Below the pieces are notes generated by a model. The model was not told the DNA's origin. It did not search any database and saw only the letters and a program-made list of their open reading frames with translations. The position numbers were made by a program, and so were the translations under genes. A DNA stretch of 64,000 nucleotides from Diaporthe sp. PMI_573 (Eukaryota; Ascomycota; Sordariomycetes; Diaporthales; Diaporthaceae): assembly GCA_021399435.1 (NCBI GenBank), contig JAJTUP010000027.1:806001-870000 (forward strand). Direction: 5' to 3'. Numbering within the stretch: position 1 is the first letter of the stretch; each line of letters begins with the position of its first letter. Below, piece by piece: positions 51,997-63,792 of this stretch.

Positions 51997-52770
51997 GCAT
52001 CACTCGACCAGACCGGCTTGCAAAAAGTCTTTAGTGGTATTCCTATTGCCACGTAGGGTTGACCATACATATCTGTATATATCCTTGTGGTAAGAGGGGG
52101 CCGTCGCCATGTTGCCATGTCATCTTCCTCGACAGCCTCAGAGCATCCACTACACCTCCAGTTAAAGAATCAAGCAGATCGTGTTCCCAACGTGAGAGCG
52201 TGGGTGTCTCCTGCTTATGGCGATGGCCTTGTCATTCATTGGCTGAAAATTCTTGGCATCGGCTAATTACTGTACCTAGGTACGGAGTACTGCAGGTGGT
52301 GTTGCTTCACGATCTGAAACTGCCTTCACTACTACTTCGAGAGCCTACATCGAACTCGATCGAAACTACCTGCTCAATTAACTCAGACAGTCACCCCCGA
52401 CAAACCTTGCTGTCTAAATCCGTTTCTGGCGTGGAACCTGAGCTGGCGCTGCTTTAACCTGAGCAGAACGTGATCTGGGGATTACAATCAAGCCTTCTGA
52501 AGTTCGCCTGACGCCGCGGGTGACTGACATTTACGCATGGCAGCCTGTTCGAGGTAAAGAGGAAATATTTTCTACAATATTTTCCAAGATATTTTTCTCC
52601 TCTGTCTTAGCCTATCGGTCCATGAAGAAGGAGCACGAATTAGTTATTAATACGAGGGTTGTTTTACCCCCAGATTACAAACTCTATTCAGCATCGTCTT
52701 GAGATCATAGCTCCGTATAGCTAGCCCGCGCTAACGCATTACAATTTCTTTCTGCGACTAAGAAACTACA
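51997..52770. other. Spacer upstream of the Asn/Ser/Asp-repeat ORF
   Basis: A 60-codon ORF at 52520-52702 (MTDIYAWQPVRGKEE) has no recognised family. It might be a 5' exon of the repeat-containing ORF, with an intron having CGCTAACGC as branch point. Nothing else is seen. Confidence 0.3.
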
Positions 52771-52774
52771 GTAG

Positions 52775-52885
52775 CACGACAGCAACAACGACAGCAACAA
52801 CGACAGCAACAACGACAGCAACAACGACAGCAGCAACAACAGCAGCAACAACAGCAGCAACGACAGCAACAACGACAGCAAGGAG
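52775..52885. repeat. 12-bp tandem repeat (AGCAACAACGAC)n
   Basis: About nine units, some with AGCAGCAACAAC variants. In the plus frame it encodes Ser-Asn-Asn-Asp, in another Gln/Arg runs; the minus strand gives Leu/Val runs. Confidence 0.9.
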
Positions 52886-53173
52886 CCCCGAAACGACAGC
52901 AACGATAAAATTGTTGTGAATGTGGCCAGTCCAGCTGAAGATCCCAAGAAAAGAATCAGCGAAGCAATGGAAGCACTGAGCAAAGAGCAACAAGAACTAG
53001 ATGATATCTTACGATTCATCGGCAGGAATGACGATGCCGACCTGGAACAGATGTCAGGGCGTGCCGAGACTCCCGGCGCCGGGGGTTACCTTGCAGAAGG
53101 TCACCGATTGCGAACCTCAATGTACCTCACGGTATACCTACATGTCTACGATCCCTCCTATGTACTTGATTAA
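52775..53173 (+). CDS. Hypothetical ORF with NNDS repeats (5' end undefined)
   Basis: From an acceptor-like ACTACAGTAG (52765-52774) the frame is open for 132 codons: (S-N-N-D)n repeats from tandem 12-mers, then KEPRNDSNDKIVVNVASPAE, DPKKRISEAMEALSKEQQEL and DDILRFIGRND. The non-repeat part has a helix-forming, protein-like composition. There is no ATG at the start and an in-frame TAG lies directly before, so it is either a 3' exon or a relic. Low certainty. Confidence 0.35.
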   Translation, partial: HDSNNDSNNDSNNDSNNDSSNNSSNNSSNDSNNDSKEPRNDSNDKIVVNVASPAEDPKKRISEAMEALSKEQQELDDILRFIGRNDDADLEQMSGRAETPGAGGYLAEGHRLRTSMYLTVYLHVYDPSYVLD

Positions 53174-53764
53174 CCTACACTGAGCTTATGGGTTGCATTG
53201 ACTGCGCCCCTTTCATCTCCCCTCGCGTCTCGACGCGAAGCCGCCGATTCTACGGTGTGTGCCTTATCTATCATTCAGTCTTCCACCCAGCGAGCTCTAT
53301 TGGTGCATCATTTCAGGCATCATAATAACATGTTGGTCCCCACGAGGCCCTCCAACCCCTCCAGCCTGTCGAGTTCTGGCGATGCAAGAATTTTGTCAGC
53401 CGCAAGAACAACCGAATCAGGGCTGGCTGTGCAGGGCAGTCCCACTTCTTGACTGCCTCAACCTGAACTCCTGGCGCGTGCTCTCGCCGATGACGACGCT
53501 GGCTTTATTAGCTGATTGTGGCACATTCTATAACGGAATTAGCCGCATACATAATCCTTCTCATCAATGGTTGTGTCGTCACGGAAAGGCATATCAGCCT
53601 GTCTTTGGAGACACTGCCTGAAGGAAGCCATTGGGCCTGTGTGGATCACGTTGCCTCCTACAACAGGAACCTGAAGCCGGATTTCCGCCCGAAATCGCCT
53701 CTCCTGTCAAATGATTGGTTCTGAAATCGATTTCTTTCACCAGAACACTAATGATTTTGCTGTG
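53174..53764. other. Spacer without supported gene
   Basis: A 120-codon plus ORF at 53259-53621 overlaps other frames and shows no known motif. Confidence 0.4.
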
Positions 53765-55312
53765 CTAGGTCAGTATCTTGGATAAATGCAAGACCGCCGC
53801 TTCCTCCTCCCATTCCACAAGCACGCGGTGCTTTCTCTCCTCCAGCTTCTTCCTAACAAAACGTTCGATGACGATCGAGTGCGTCTGCCTCAGTAAGCCC
53901 AGCCTTAACTTGTGATCCCCATCATCATTAGGTCCGAAATAGGCTGGATCAAGATATCTCCAAAAGAGTGCATCGAACGACCAACTCCTTCTGGCAGCAA
54001 GATTGACCATCCATGTGTTGGTCTCCCAGCTCCGCCGCATCTTTTGAGCCAGTGATTCTACTCTCGCAGTCTCTGTGCTGACCAGCGACACGTCCGCCAC
54101 ATGCTCAGCCAGCTCAGGCTTAAGCAACTGCCTCTCCTCGTCCTCCAAAATTTGCAGAAAGGTCTCCAACCGCGGCTCGTACGCCTCGACCCAATTCTGA
54201 TACCCGCCCTCCCACCAGTCTGGCTCTGTCAAGAGCAACCACCATGGTGGATCAAACGTGAACTGCGACGGTGCCACGTACGCAAACTCCCAATCTACAA
54301 CTCCAACGACACGGAGGTCTTTGTCAATCAAGACGTTCGAAGGACGAAGATCCTCAGACCACAGTCGGAATGTGCCATCTGGGCCTGGTTTCTCACTTAA
54401 ACCGTTGGCGAGCCGCCCTTCTGCTGCGAGCTTTCGGAAAAGCTGACGTGCGACGTACTTGTCCCGAGCGTCATCCTCGTCGTCAACAGCATCATTATGC
54501 TGAAACACCAGCTGGGCCATATGCATGTCTGCCAGAGCGCAATACCAGCCGTTGGCTGTCGAGTAGGCTTTAGCTGGCAGCACACAAGGAGGGACACGTG
54601 CGTGGTCAACCAACGAGTTCATATTCTGAATCAGCGGCCGGCCCACCACTGAGATGACTCCATCCTTGTCCTCAATTAGAGATCCGATTAGGGGAAACTG
54701 CAAGTTAGATAGTTGCAGGACAATGTTCGCCATCTGGTGGTAGAGTGACGCTAATTTCTCTTCGGAAATGTCCGGATCAAGCCTGTGATAATCATCCACA
54801 CCGCGTCTTGGATCATTCAGAGCATCGGAGAGAGTCTGGTGATGGTCAGTGTACTCCATGATCATGAAAGGTCCCAATCCGGTAGGATTTTCGGCAGCGG
54901 TTCCGTGGTGGTAGACACGCGGTACGGGAATTGTGGTGTTGGAAGCGATATAATGCATGGTGGCCACCTCATACCGGACCTTCTCTTCGGGGAACTGCAC
55001 AATTCCTGGATCTGTGAGTTAATATGTACAGGGTAGAGCACTAAATCGCCTTGACATACCTTTACATGGGACTCTTAGGGCGACTGACAAGCCGTCCTTG
55101 TATTCCAAGCGATAGAGGATATTGTATCCTGCCATGATTGGCTTGTGCAATTCTGCGGCTTCGCCTGGCTTGTGTTTGAGGATGAAGTTACCTATGGCAC
55201 GGTACATGGTCTTATTGTGAAGGCTCGCCTCCCATGCGTCGAAAGCCTCATCACTCTTTTCCCAGGCAAGATCGTCTTTGGACTGTCGGACAAGCCGGGG
55301 CTTGGGTCCCAT
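53765..55312 (-). CDS. Aminoglycoside-phosphotransferase (APH)-family small-molecule kinase-like protein
   Basis: Exons 55312-55060 and 55011-53765 with a 48-nt intron in phase 1 (PCK-D-PGIVQF); 499 residues. Start at MGPKPRLVRQSKDDLAW. N-lobe: AGYNILYRLEYKDGLSVALR with EEKVRYEVATMHYI; hinge FMIMEYTD. The catalytic loop is LWSEDLRPSNVLIDKDLRVV (Asp near 305; Ser-Glu replaces the usual His of HxD) and the metal-binding Asp is in VGVVDWEFAYVAP (~325). This is the large, expanded fungal APH group whose substrates are unknown; it is not evidence for antibiotic resistance. The C-terminal ~150 residues are helical. Confidence 0.9.
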
Positions 55313-55959
55313 CTTGACAATCTTAGTCCCCCGATCGCTGCTTCTCAATGATTATGAAATCTCGAGGCTCCGAAAATGAGGAAAAGAAGGGAAAGAAAAG
55401 AATCAGGGGGAGAAGCCGATATACATACGGAAGGTCGACAAGGCTAGAGTGAAGCTGATGATCTTGTAGCTCGGCAATGTCAGATGGCATACAGCTGATG
55501 TTTGCTAGGGGGAGGAGGGGTAGATACCAAAGTGCAGCCTTCGCAGACTTGCCCCAGGCAACACACAAGTGCATTCACGTGCTTCGGAACCAACACATAC
55601 GTTTCTGGGCATCTTTCGAGGCGACTTGGTCGGCGGATTGTTCTCAGCGATAGGCTACAATGGCTGGTGCACGGGTGGTCCGAATGGCGTTGGCCGTCAG
55701 CCAACGAACATGACTTCACTCATTTTATTATCACATGGAGATTTGTGTCGCTATAAAGATATCTGAATCCGATGCAATATGTGGTTAAAATTGATGGTCA
55801 CCAGGAATACGCAAGAACCCACCGTTCTTCTGGAATCCACGTGGAAGACAACGAACCCAACATCTCACGCACCCTTCGATATTCGCTTTTCCTTTCCATA
55901 AATTACATATCGCGATTTTCGGGCTTGGTTATACAGAGTGACTTTACCCAAAGCTCAAA
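55313..55959. other. Spacer
   Basis: APH promoter side, then AT-rich DNA. No gene supported. Confidence 0.4.
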
Positions 55960-56094
55960 ATGTCAGACGAAAGCTTCAAGATTCCTAACGACGAAGAAGA
56001 AGAGGGGATGAGAAAGGCAGCGGAGGCTTCCGCCAAACGCCGCGAGGAAGCAAAGCGCAGGAGAGAAGAAGAGGAACTGCGCCTCAAAGGATAG
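55960..56094 (+). CDS. Small highly charged protein
   Basis: 44-residue ORF, MSDESFKIPNDEEEEGMRKA then a Lys/Arg/Glu-rich helix (KRREEAKRRREEEELRLKG). It looks like a single charged helix. It is preceded by A-rich leader sequence and a TATA-free AT-rich promoter. Could be a real small gene or the first exon of one, possibly connected with the CxxC ORF 540 bp downstream in the same orientation. Confidence 0.4.
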   Translation: MSDESFKIPNDEEEEGMRKAAEASAKRREEAKRRREEEELRLKG

Positions 56095-56631
56095 CAAGAA
56101 GAAAGATGATATGATTTAGGGGCGACAGACGAGCTCGATCGATACTGCGGTTGGAGATATCACGTGGCTGCATAGGGTAACTAACTGCACGGCGAACAGG
56201 CCATGGGAGTGGAGCTTCAGTCCATTGAGGGCGATCAACGGTCCATTCCTAGTCCCTCCAGGAAACAGACAATGTCGAATCGCAAGTGGCAATGAACCAA
56301 ATGTCTAAGCGACCTCCTCCATCGACATTAACTGACTAGGATTAGCACCATAGCATGGCATCAATTAAGAGCGGCGATTGTTCGTAAAATTTGATGGACC
56401 CTGCGATGAAGGATGTCCTCCTAATCCCCCCATGTACCAGACGACTTCTAGCTCTTTCGACATGGGCTCCCTGGTGTGCGCCCCTACGGCGAAGCCAGGC
56501 AAATGAAGTCTATACATGGCAGCACCCTTGATAAATAATGGGATGCCCCACAGAAAAGGTTGGAAGCAACATCGACAACAATTCCCGAACTGCCGACAAG
56601 AACATCGTCATTTATCGCGAACATATTGGAG

Positions 56632-56718
56632 ATGCCTGACAAATGCTCTACATGTAACGGCTACGGCTCCAAGGACGGGGTTATCTGTGGTAATTGCGAT
56701 GGATATGGCACTAAGTAG
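56632..56718 (+). CDS. Tiny protein or exon with two DnaJ-type CxxCxGxG motifs
   Basis: 28 residues: MPDKCSTCNGYG, then SKDGVICGNCDGYGTK. Two CxxCxGYG half-sites ten residues apart would form one zinc site, as in DnaJ zinc fingers. The frame is open upstream for 30 codons (KRLEATSTTIPELPTRTSSF) after a TAA at 56536, so it might be the last exon of a longer gene. Confidence 0.4.
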   Translation: MPDKCSTCNGYGSKDGVICGNCDGYGTK

Positions 56719-57169
56719 CGACCGTTGCGCGTGCTTTGGAACTCTCAAAACGCGTCATCCTTTAAAACGAAGACGATGTCGTCTAGTCCTAACGCTCCCC
56801 TAGTGCTGGCATTGGAAGGGAAATCGTAGTGAGGGATACAGGTGTGCAAAGTGCCAGCACCTCACATGTAACTTATGCACACCAGTTGATAGCTCTGGGA
56901 AGCCAGCAAAGACGAGCAATGGGGGAGTCAAAGATTCGACGCAGAGCCCAGGCACCTCCCGTTATTAATTTACTGGGATCTTTATTGCGTGGTCATACGA
57001 AACGGATCAGTAGAACGGACGGGATGTCATGGTCATTGGCTTGATATGTACTGCTACTATCTGACACGGGCTGAAGGTGTGGCCGCCCTGAAGCGACCTA
57101 GTTGCATTGCCAACAACAGCTGCGGATCAGACATTATGTGGCAGGAAGAGGGATGAGCCAGGTCTGGGC

Positions 57170-58195
57170 CTTACCAGAATCTGCATAACCTTGTGCACAG
57201 TCGAGGAGCTCTTGATCGCGGCTCATGGGCTCACCAACGAGGATCCGCTGGGAGATGCGCAGTACCAGTTTGGAGCACAGAGTCAGCACGTCAACAGTAG
57301 ACCAATCTGGATGTTACATTCTCAGTTATCTTCTACCAGAAGGCATCCAATCGCTCAATAACAGAGCATCCTGGAAAGCAGACAGCAAATCAGAACATAC
57401 CGTTGCATTCAGGAACGTCGTGGTCTAACGAGTACCGAAGCTCTTCGGCAAGTCCATCTAGGCCCTTGACGTAGTTCGGGGCGAGCACATCCTTGAGATG
57501 CCTGATTAGGGACGTCTCGTGATAGTCTCTACAAACACACATTTAAATGTCAGACATGGTTGTGACTTACGCGTAGAGATCGTGAGCCCAGGTCACTTTT
57601 GTTGAGCAAGGCAAAAGGTCCATGACTGCTGCCCCACATCTGGATTGTGAGAAAACCAAATTTCATGTGTAAGCAAGTGCTGAAGGCTCGATGGTTGGAG
57701 TTGTTGTTCAACGTAGAGCCTTTGCTTACCGTGACCAGAGCATCTGTATGGCTCAGTCTCTCTGCTGGGAGGGACTGCAAATCCCCAAGGTAACGTTGCG
57801 AGACCACTAGCTAATCGGCATCATGTGTCGTGATTTTGAACATAGAGTTCTTCCACTAACATACAAATCATACCAGATCCTATCAGCGAGGCTCCCACAA
57901 TTCTGTGAATTTTCGAACTCTTGACCCAAAATGGAAGTAATTCAAAACTGACCCTATTATATCCCTCCTCCATTATCTTCAGCCCTTGCGTCACAAAGCG
58001 TATGCGAGCCAAGAGTTTAGGCTCAAGTGGGGAGCGAAAACCAACGAAGGGAGCTTTGGGACCGCCAGACTCAGACACCCAGGACGACATCGTCCAAATC
58101 AAGACGAGTGCCAGGAGGATCCAGGCCCATTGGAGCTGGTCGAAATGGTCCAGCTGGAGTCCCAAGCCTCGGTATAGAACTTGTTCAAAAGCCAT
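57170..58195 (-). pseudogene. Truncated cytochrome P450 pseudogene
   Basis: Exon 1 (58195-57953) has a membrane anchor (WAWILLALVLIWTMSSWV), APFVGFRSPLEPKLLARIRF and QGLKIMEEGYNR. Exon 2 (57855-57730, phase 0) reads WKNSMFKITTHDAD, an in-frame TAG at 57811-57813, then LVVSQRYLGDLQSLPAERLS. Later pieces fit the N-half of fungal P450s: HETSLIRHLKDVLAPNYVKG and DVLTLCSKLVLRISQRILVG. No I-helix threonine region, ExxR or heme-Cys motif is found further down, so the 3' half is missing. A premature stop plus truncation make it non-functional. Confidence 0.75.
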
Positions 58196-60111
58196 TGTGG
58201 ATTTGGATAAAGTGTAGGAATGAGTTTGTGCTCGCTTGATATTGTTAAAAGGAAGAATGCTGTGAAAATACTAGAATGGAAGAGAGGAAGGAAGCAGGAG
58301 AAGAGAAGAGGAAGAGAACAATCTCTCGAGCTATACCAGAGCGAGTGCCGAGTTACACACAATGAAATGATATCACGTTTTCCGTTTCCCAACAAAGTAG
58401 CGAGCCCATTCAATCGCAATTCGGGATGCTGGAAATACACCGAACTTCATAATCAGCCCGAAGGAGAAGACAAAGGGAACACCAAGAGAGGAGGAAGAGG
58501 AGTAGGCCCACGCCGAGTGGCAGACAGATACCTGCGTGGGACACGAACGCTGCATGACGTGTTATATGGTCACCACATGGCGTACGTGTAATAAGGCGCA
58601 GTGGGGACCTGTTCCACCACCGCAAGTCTCGCATCTCTCATTTCCCCTGCCAATACCAGATACCGATGGCAGACAGTCTGCAGCCAATGACGCGTGTAGA
58701 AAAGATCACAGGCAAGTTCAGGTTCCGACCCCCCACCCTTTGACAGTGGCACGGCTATGTACCTAGGCATGTATATCTCGGACATTCCCTAGGCCCCGCA
58801 TGTGCGGGGCGTGTGATAGCCGCCTCGTTGTTCCGCCGGCGTATCATGGACCTACAGACAAATGTACCAAGTTGTACATTCACTTTGTAATGGATCATAT
58901 ATCACTTTATTTCCAGGGAAAAAAAGGGTGCCGTAGTGGCAGCCCTTCCATAACTGGGCTGCGAAGACAGGAAGGGGAATGCACCGTCAACTGGAGATCA
59001 TCCCGACCGTCCATTTCACCCGCCTCTTTCTCGGCATATTTATTCAATTCGGCTCAAGCATCTTTTTGTTTCAGGTGAGACAAACCGATTGCCAGAACAA
59101 GGTCGAGGACTATGATCGACCTCTTGCTAGTGGAACAGCCAAGCTTTACTTCCGGGATCGAATGCAGAGATCACTGATGACGGCCTTGTATATTGTTTAT
59201 CCCTCCAGAAGGCCTCGGGAAGGGCCGAAGAGAGGGGGTGTGTGCGGGTCTGCGGATTAGTTTTGTCTCCAGAGTCGACCTTCACCACAACGGCGTTACA
59301 GGGACCGATCTAGCGACCCAGTAGCTTTCAGAGGTTCAGAATAATAAGCATGGAAATTACATGTGTGTTGAATGGCCTTTGCCATATGGCGTAATGTACG
59401 TACGTACGTGTCTGTGCAATTGGTTCTGAATTCGTTGATGTCTGTCTAAACTATGAAATAAGCGGGAAAGTTCGCACGCAGACCTAAGAGGTCTGCATGC
59501 ACTCCCTTGCCTGCTTACTCATCCTCCCTAGCCAATATGGCTATGTGCGATCAGCCTTAGTGCTATTCCAATACTGGGGGTCTTTTGTTTTCTGATCGCA
59601 CACTCCCTTTAGGCCGGTCGAGCAAGTTGAATTGCTCGTACGCCCTTTTCCCATAATAAATGAAATCACCCTGCCTAGATAGGTTGTACTGCCATGGTTT
59701 TAGTAGGCGTGTAGTATAAGTGAACCCCTAATTGGTGGTCTACATTAAGTGCCTTTCGTACTAACTTTTTCAACCTTCTTTTCAGCACCCTTTCTGACCT
59801 GCTTTCCAACTACTTTTTCTCATAACTTTCATCATACTAGCTAGAAGGCTAGAAGGAACTATTGCCTATAACTTACTTGTATGAGTGAGCCTTTTTCCCA
59901 GTTAGTTAAGATGGTCTATATACAGCGCCCTTCTGGTGCCAGCATAAAAACCTCATGCCTTTTGCCTTTTGCTTCAACCTTCCCTCTTCCTCTTCTCTAT
60001 TACACGATACTCTCTCTCTCTCTCTTATACATATATACATATACCTTGTATGTTGTGCGATCTAAAACATCTTCAAAACTTACCCCCCATTGTTACTAAA
60101 TCTTTTGCACG
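58196..60111. other. Gene-poor transition to AT-rich DNA
   Basis: Short ORFs of up to 123 codons show no known motifs. A (TACG)n run lies near 59397-59408; from ~59880 CT-rich and TATA-like DNA (ACATATATACATATACC) precedes the ORF at 60112. Confidence 0.4.
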
Positions 60112-60396
60112 ATGTCTGATTATAGTTCTTTGCGCGGCCCTCACGGGTTGCCTCTCTCTCTGTATACTTCGCCTATGCCTATATCTGCCGTTATAGTACC
60201 TGTCCCTACTCCACAGGTAGGCCCTGCCCAGTCTTCTCTCGCACCTCTCTTCAATACTTTAACGTATGTTTCTAGTCTGACTACAAGCTGTTGGATTATA
60301 ATCCTCCTAATTAGTTACTTTCTAAATTATACTTTCCTGGCCTCCCTCATTATCAATATCTATACAACCCTTTTCCTACTATTATTCCTACTTTAA
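60112..60396 (+). other. ORF start of unknown nature, possibly retroelement gag
   Basis: MSDYSSLRGPHGLPLSLYTS continues to about residue 60 with normal composition, then becomes Ile/Leu/Thr-rich. Another frame continues better (LDYNPPN, FPGLPHYQYLYNPFP), implying a frameshift. The preceding CT/TATA-rich 180 bp could be a promoter. It stands at the edge of RIP-mutated DNA, so a retroelement gag remnant is the best guess. Confidence 0.25.
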
Positions 60397-61379
60397 CATT
60401 TTTAAAGGACGCTAAGTATACAATTACTATACTCCCCTTACATAACATTTAAATACTATGTAATATTAATATACAGCTAATCAACATTATTACCTACATT
60501 ATTTGTTATCTAAGCTACTACTATACGATCCTAATTCAGTCGCGCAGTTAGGATAGCAATTAATACACTAAATGCTTACATAGTTTGCCTAATACACGCC
60601 AGTTTAAGGAGTATTTTTAGCTACCTGGATTTTAGGGGGGTGCTTGTACAGGTTATATCTAGCAATTACAGGGTCACCAGTACCCTCATTATGAGAACTA
60701 CTAGCCACATAGAGCCTATACTTATAGAGGAGGTTGTAGAGGTTGTAGTAGCTATAGTAGTGGAAACAGTCTAGACAATAGTAGCCTAGGACCCTCTTAT
60801 AGCCTAGTAACCTTAGAGGGCATCAAGCAGGAGATTAAGTAGGAGGATATAGGTTCTATAATTAATTTATATACCTTTAGACATATAGTTGAGTAGGCAT
60901 ATCCTAAGTCTTAGGTTTATACAATAATTTTCCTATACACTATAACCAAAATTTAATTCTCCTCTCACCACCTTTTCTTTATACAAATACTCCCTAGTAA
61001 TTATGAAAAGTTTCCTGTTATATAGTTGCTAAATCCTATAGCTAGCCCTATACGATCCCCTTAAGTCCTAGGTATAGCCTTTAAGGTCCATCGTATAGCC
61101 TAAGATATCCTAGTTCTATCCTAAAGGGTCCTAATTATATCCTAAGTTATCCTAGCTATATCCTTATATATCCTAGGTCTGTCCTGAGCCTATCCTGGCT
61201 ATATCCTTTATATATCCTAAGCCTGTCTCCCTTCAGTCCTCAAGTTTTCATATAGCTATCCTGTAGCCTTTTCTTCTTATCCTTATACCCTCTAGTTAAG
61301 CACCTCTTCCCTTATTCCTCCTTATAATTATACCTTCCTCTTCTTTTAGTAGAGATGGTAAGGGTATTAACTAATCACA

Positions 61380-61434
61380 TAGTCTAGTCAGGAGGATACT
61401 AGCTTTTTAGCTAGAGACCTAGGTTTAATCCCTA
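61380..61434 (+). pseudogene. Decayed tRNA-like sequence (possibly tRNA-Glu derived)
   Basis: AGTCTAGTCAGGAGGATAC resembles a D-arm/A box and GGTTTAATCCC a B box (consensus GGTTCGAATCC with C-to-T changes). Between them a stem-loop CTAGC-TTTTTA-GCTAG stands where the anticodon arm should be. No acceptor stem pairs, so it is a relic or part of a SINE. Confidence 0.35.
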
Positions 61435-61499
61435 GTATAACTCTATACCTGAATCATTTCTATCTTTTTACCCTTATTCCTTCTAGCTAAGGTACTCTA

Positions 61500-63125
61500 T
61501 ATATACCTCTATCCTAACCTTTAAAGTATTTGTTAAGATTAGCTTTTCCAATACTCCATTTAGTACCTTCTTTGTATAAGCATCAGCTGGGTTGTCTTTC
61601 TTATTAATCTACCATACTTTAGAAATTTCTTTCTTTTTATATACTTCCCTTAGTAACATGATGTCAATTATCAGTCTCTTCTTATCTATTATACCTAGCC
61701 TAACCAGACAGTTATACAGTAATCTTAAATCTATATAGATAATAACTAGAATTCTTAGTATTTCTAGACAGCTTATAATCTAATTAAGTATTATACTAAG
61801 TACTATGCTACTATCAAATCTAGTTATTATCCCATATAGCTTACTTACTAGTATACTTTAGGTTACTCTTTTATACTTAGTTGAGCTCTAATAGATAATG
61901 TTTCCATAGATTTTAAAGTCCTCTCTTATATAGCTAGTCTCTATTACTAGTATAATAATAAATCCTAGTTATAAGCTAAGATCTATATTGTTAGCAAAAG
62001 ATCTATCTGTGAAAACATAGAGCTTTGTATGCTCTAGGTTAAGTGGAATAAATGTAATCCCTCTCTCAGGGTTTTCCATCTACTACTTGATTTATATATT
62101 AAGTACCTCTATATCTTTCTTCTCTAGGTCTTTAATCTAGGCTGCTGAGGATAGGTTGTATGCTGCTTCTGGTTGATATATTAAAGCAATATATGTACCC
62201 CTTGCACGTTGTATAATATACTATTAGGGTATATCTTTAGCCTCTAGGTTGATTGGGACTAGATTTGCTACTTGGCCCTTCTGTATAAAGGTAATGTTAT
62301 CCTTATTAAACTTAATCTTCCCTCTATTAAACTTAATTAGCTGTTTTAGACCTAGGGTTTGCTTATCCTTTGCATAGAACTTTTTGTTATGTAGTTCCTC
62401 TTCTTTCTTTCTAGAGAACTAGGTAGTTGTAAAGCTAAAGGTATCATCTATCTACATCCTAGTAATTCCAAAGTTGTGTGGTCTATTTATAGTAAACAAT
62501 AGGCATGGATTATATGTTAAGACCTTTATCCCTAAAACTTTAGTATGGTATAAATAATATGTCTTGTACTAGTGTAGACCTGACTCTGCTAGTCTATATA
62601 ATGGCTTCTGAATTAGGAGTATGGTTCCTGGTGGGTATTGATCGCGCAGCTCTACTGGCAGCTCTGCTAGAATAGTACAAGTGAGGGGGTCGTGTGATTA
62701 GGTGTAGGCTTGTGTGATGTCCCTCAACTCTTCTTGGTAGTAAAAGTATAGTATAAGAGTTAGTCCTAGTGCAAGGATGAGTCTCTAGCTCATCCTTTGG
62801 ATAGTAGGAGCTTGGGTCAGGATTACCTCCTTCTCTAAATCTCTATACCCTTGTACAATAAGTCTAGATTTCTCCATTAGTTTAATTAACCTATTCTTCA
62901 CCTCTCGTACCATCCTTATCTTAAAGATCCAAAGTCTATTGTATTGGTTTGCATTGTACCAAATGAATTTAAAGACATCTTTACTAGCTAGTGTGTTTAT
63001 TTCTAGTGTATCTGATTCCTCAAATGGTTTTCCAGGAGCTGTAATGACATTATCTTGGTATAGTTTAACTACCAAATTGTACGAGTCTTTCTCCTTCTGG
63101 GTGAGGAAAATACTCGGCAACTACT
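61500..63125 (-). mobile_element. Ty1/copia retrotransposon polyprotein remnant
   Basis: On the minus strand 63120-62785 is open and reads EKSRLIVQGYRDLEKEVILT then QAPTIQRMS, the copia reverse-transcriptase entry. After many stops further copia features follow downstream: PPGTILLIQKPLYRLAESGL, IDDTFSF, FIPLNLEHTKLYVFTDRSFA (RNase H start), TKYKRVT and DNPADAYTKK (RNase H end). Nearly every expected Gln/Trp codon is a stop (CAA/CAG to TAA/TAG, TGG to TAG), so RIP destroyed it. No long terminal repeats were identified. Confidence 0.8.
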
Positions 63126-63792
63126 ACATGTACATAACAAATATTAGTCGTACAGTAGCCTTGCAGGGGCATCCTCTTCTCCTTAGTTAAATAGCTTGTA
63201 TGGTAGCCTTCCTTGGTTATCCCCTTTTCCTTAGCTAGAGTTATTCTCGTATAATAGGCTAAGGGGTATCTAATTCATCTTAGGGTATAGCTTCTACTAT
63301 ATAGTAATATAGCTTAATATATGTTGCCCGTATTTAAATTGGTCCATTTATTATTCTAAAGGTTGGTGGATCGAATGGGAGTCAGGTAGCAGTAAGGTGC
63401 ACTGAGGTCTTGTTGGGACGCTTGAGAATGGTTTGGACAACTTTGCATTGAATTTGAGTGGGCTTCTGTCAGCCCTCCTCACAGTCCCTCCGACATGACC
63501 TCAACCCTGGGCACGCTGCGGTTGGCTCTGGTGCAGGAATGGAGGGGCCGGAAAATTCGGCCCTCAGACCCACCATCTTTGGCTTCAAACAGCCAGCCAA
63601 CCCTAACCCTGACAGTAACCAAACTAAATACAGATAAACTTCAGAAATCAGGCTATCTAACAAACTAGGTTACATGCTTTTTGGGTAAGAAATAAGGGGA
63701 ATGCAGAGGTTCGAAGTTAGGGTCTTAAAACAGCCCAAAAAATCGGCTCACGGCCACCAAACTCATCTCCCAGCGCGCACGCCACTAGCAAA

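Noticed and set aside
52705..53019. Leu/Val-rich minus-strand ORF resembling a membrane protein
   Set aside because: It is the antisense reading of the 12-bp repeat and has no protein-like flanks.
53765..55312. Reading the APH-family gene as an antibiotic resistance determinant
   Set aside because: The family is hugely expanded in fungi, the catalytic-loop His is replaced, and nothing links it to aminoglycosides.
63597..63612. CCCTAACCCT, telomere-like
   Set aside because: Under two units; too short to indicate a telomere or an interstitial telomeric array.
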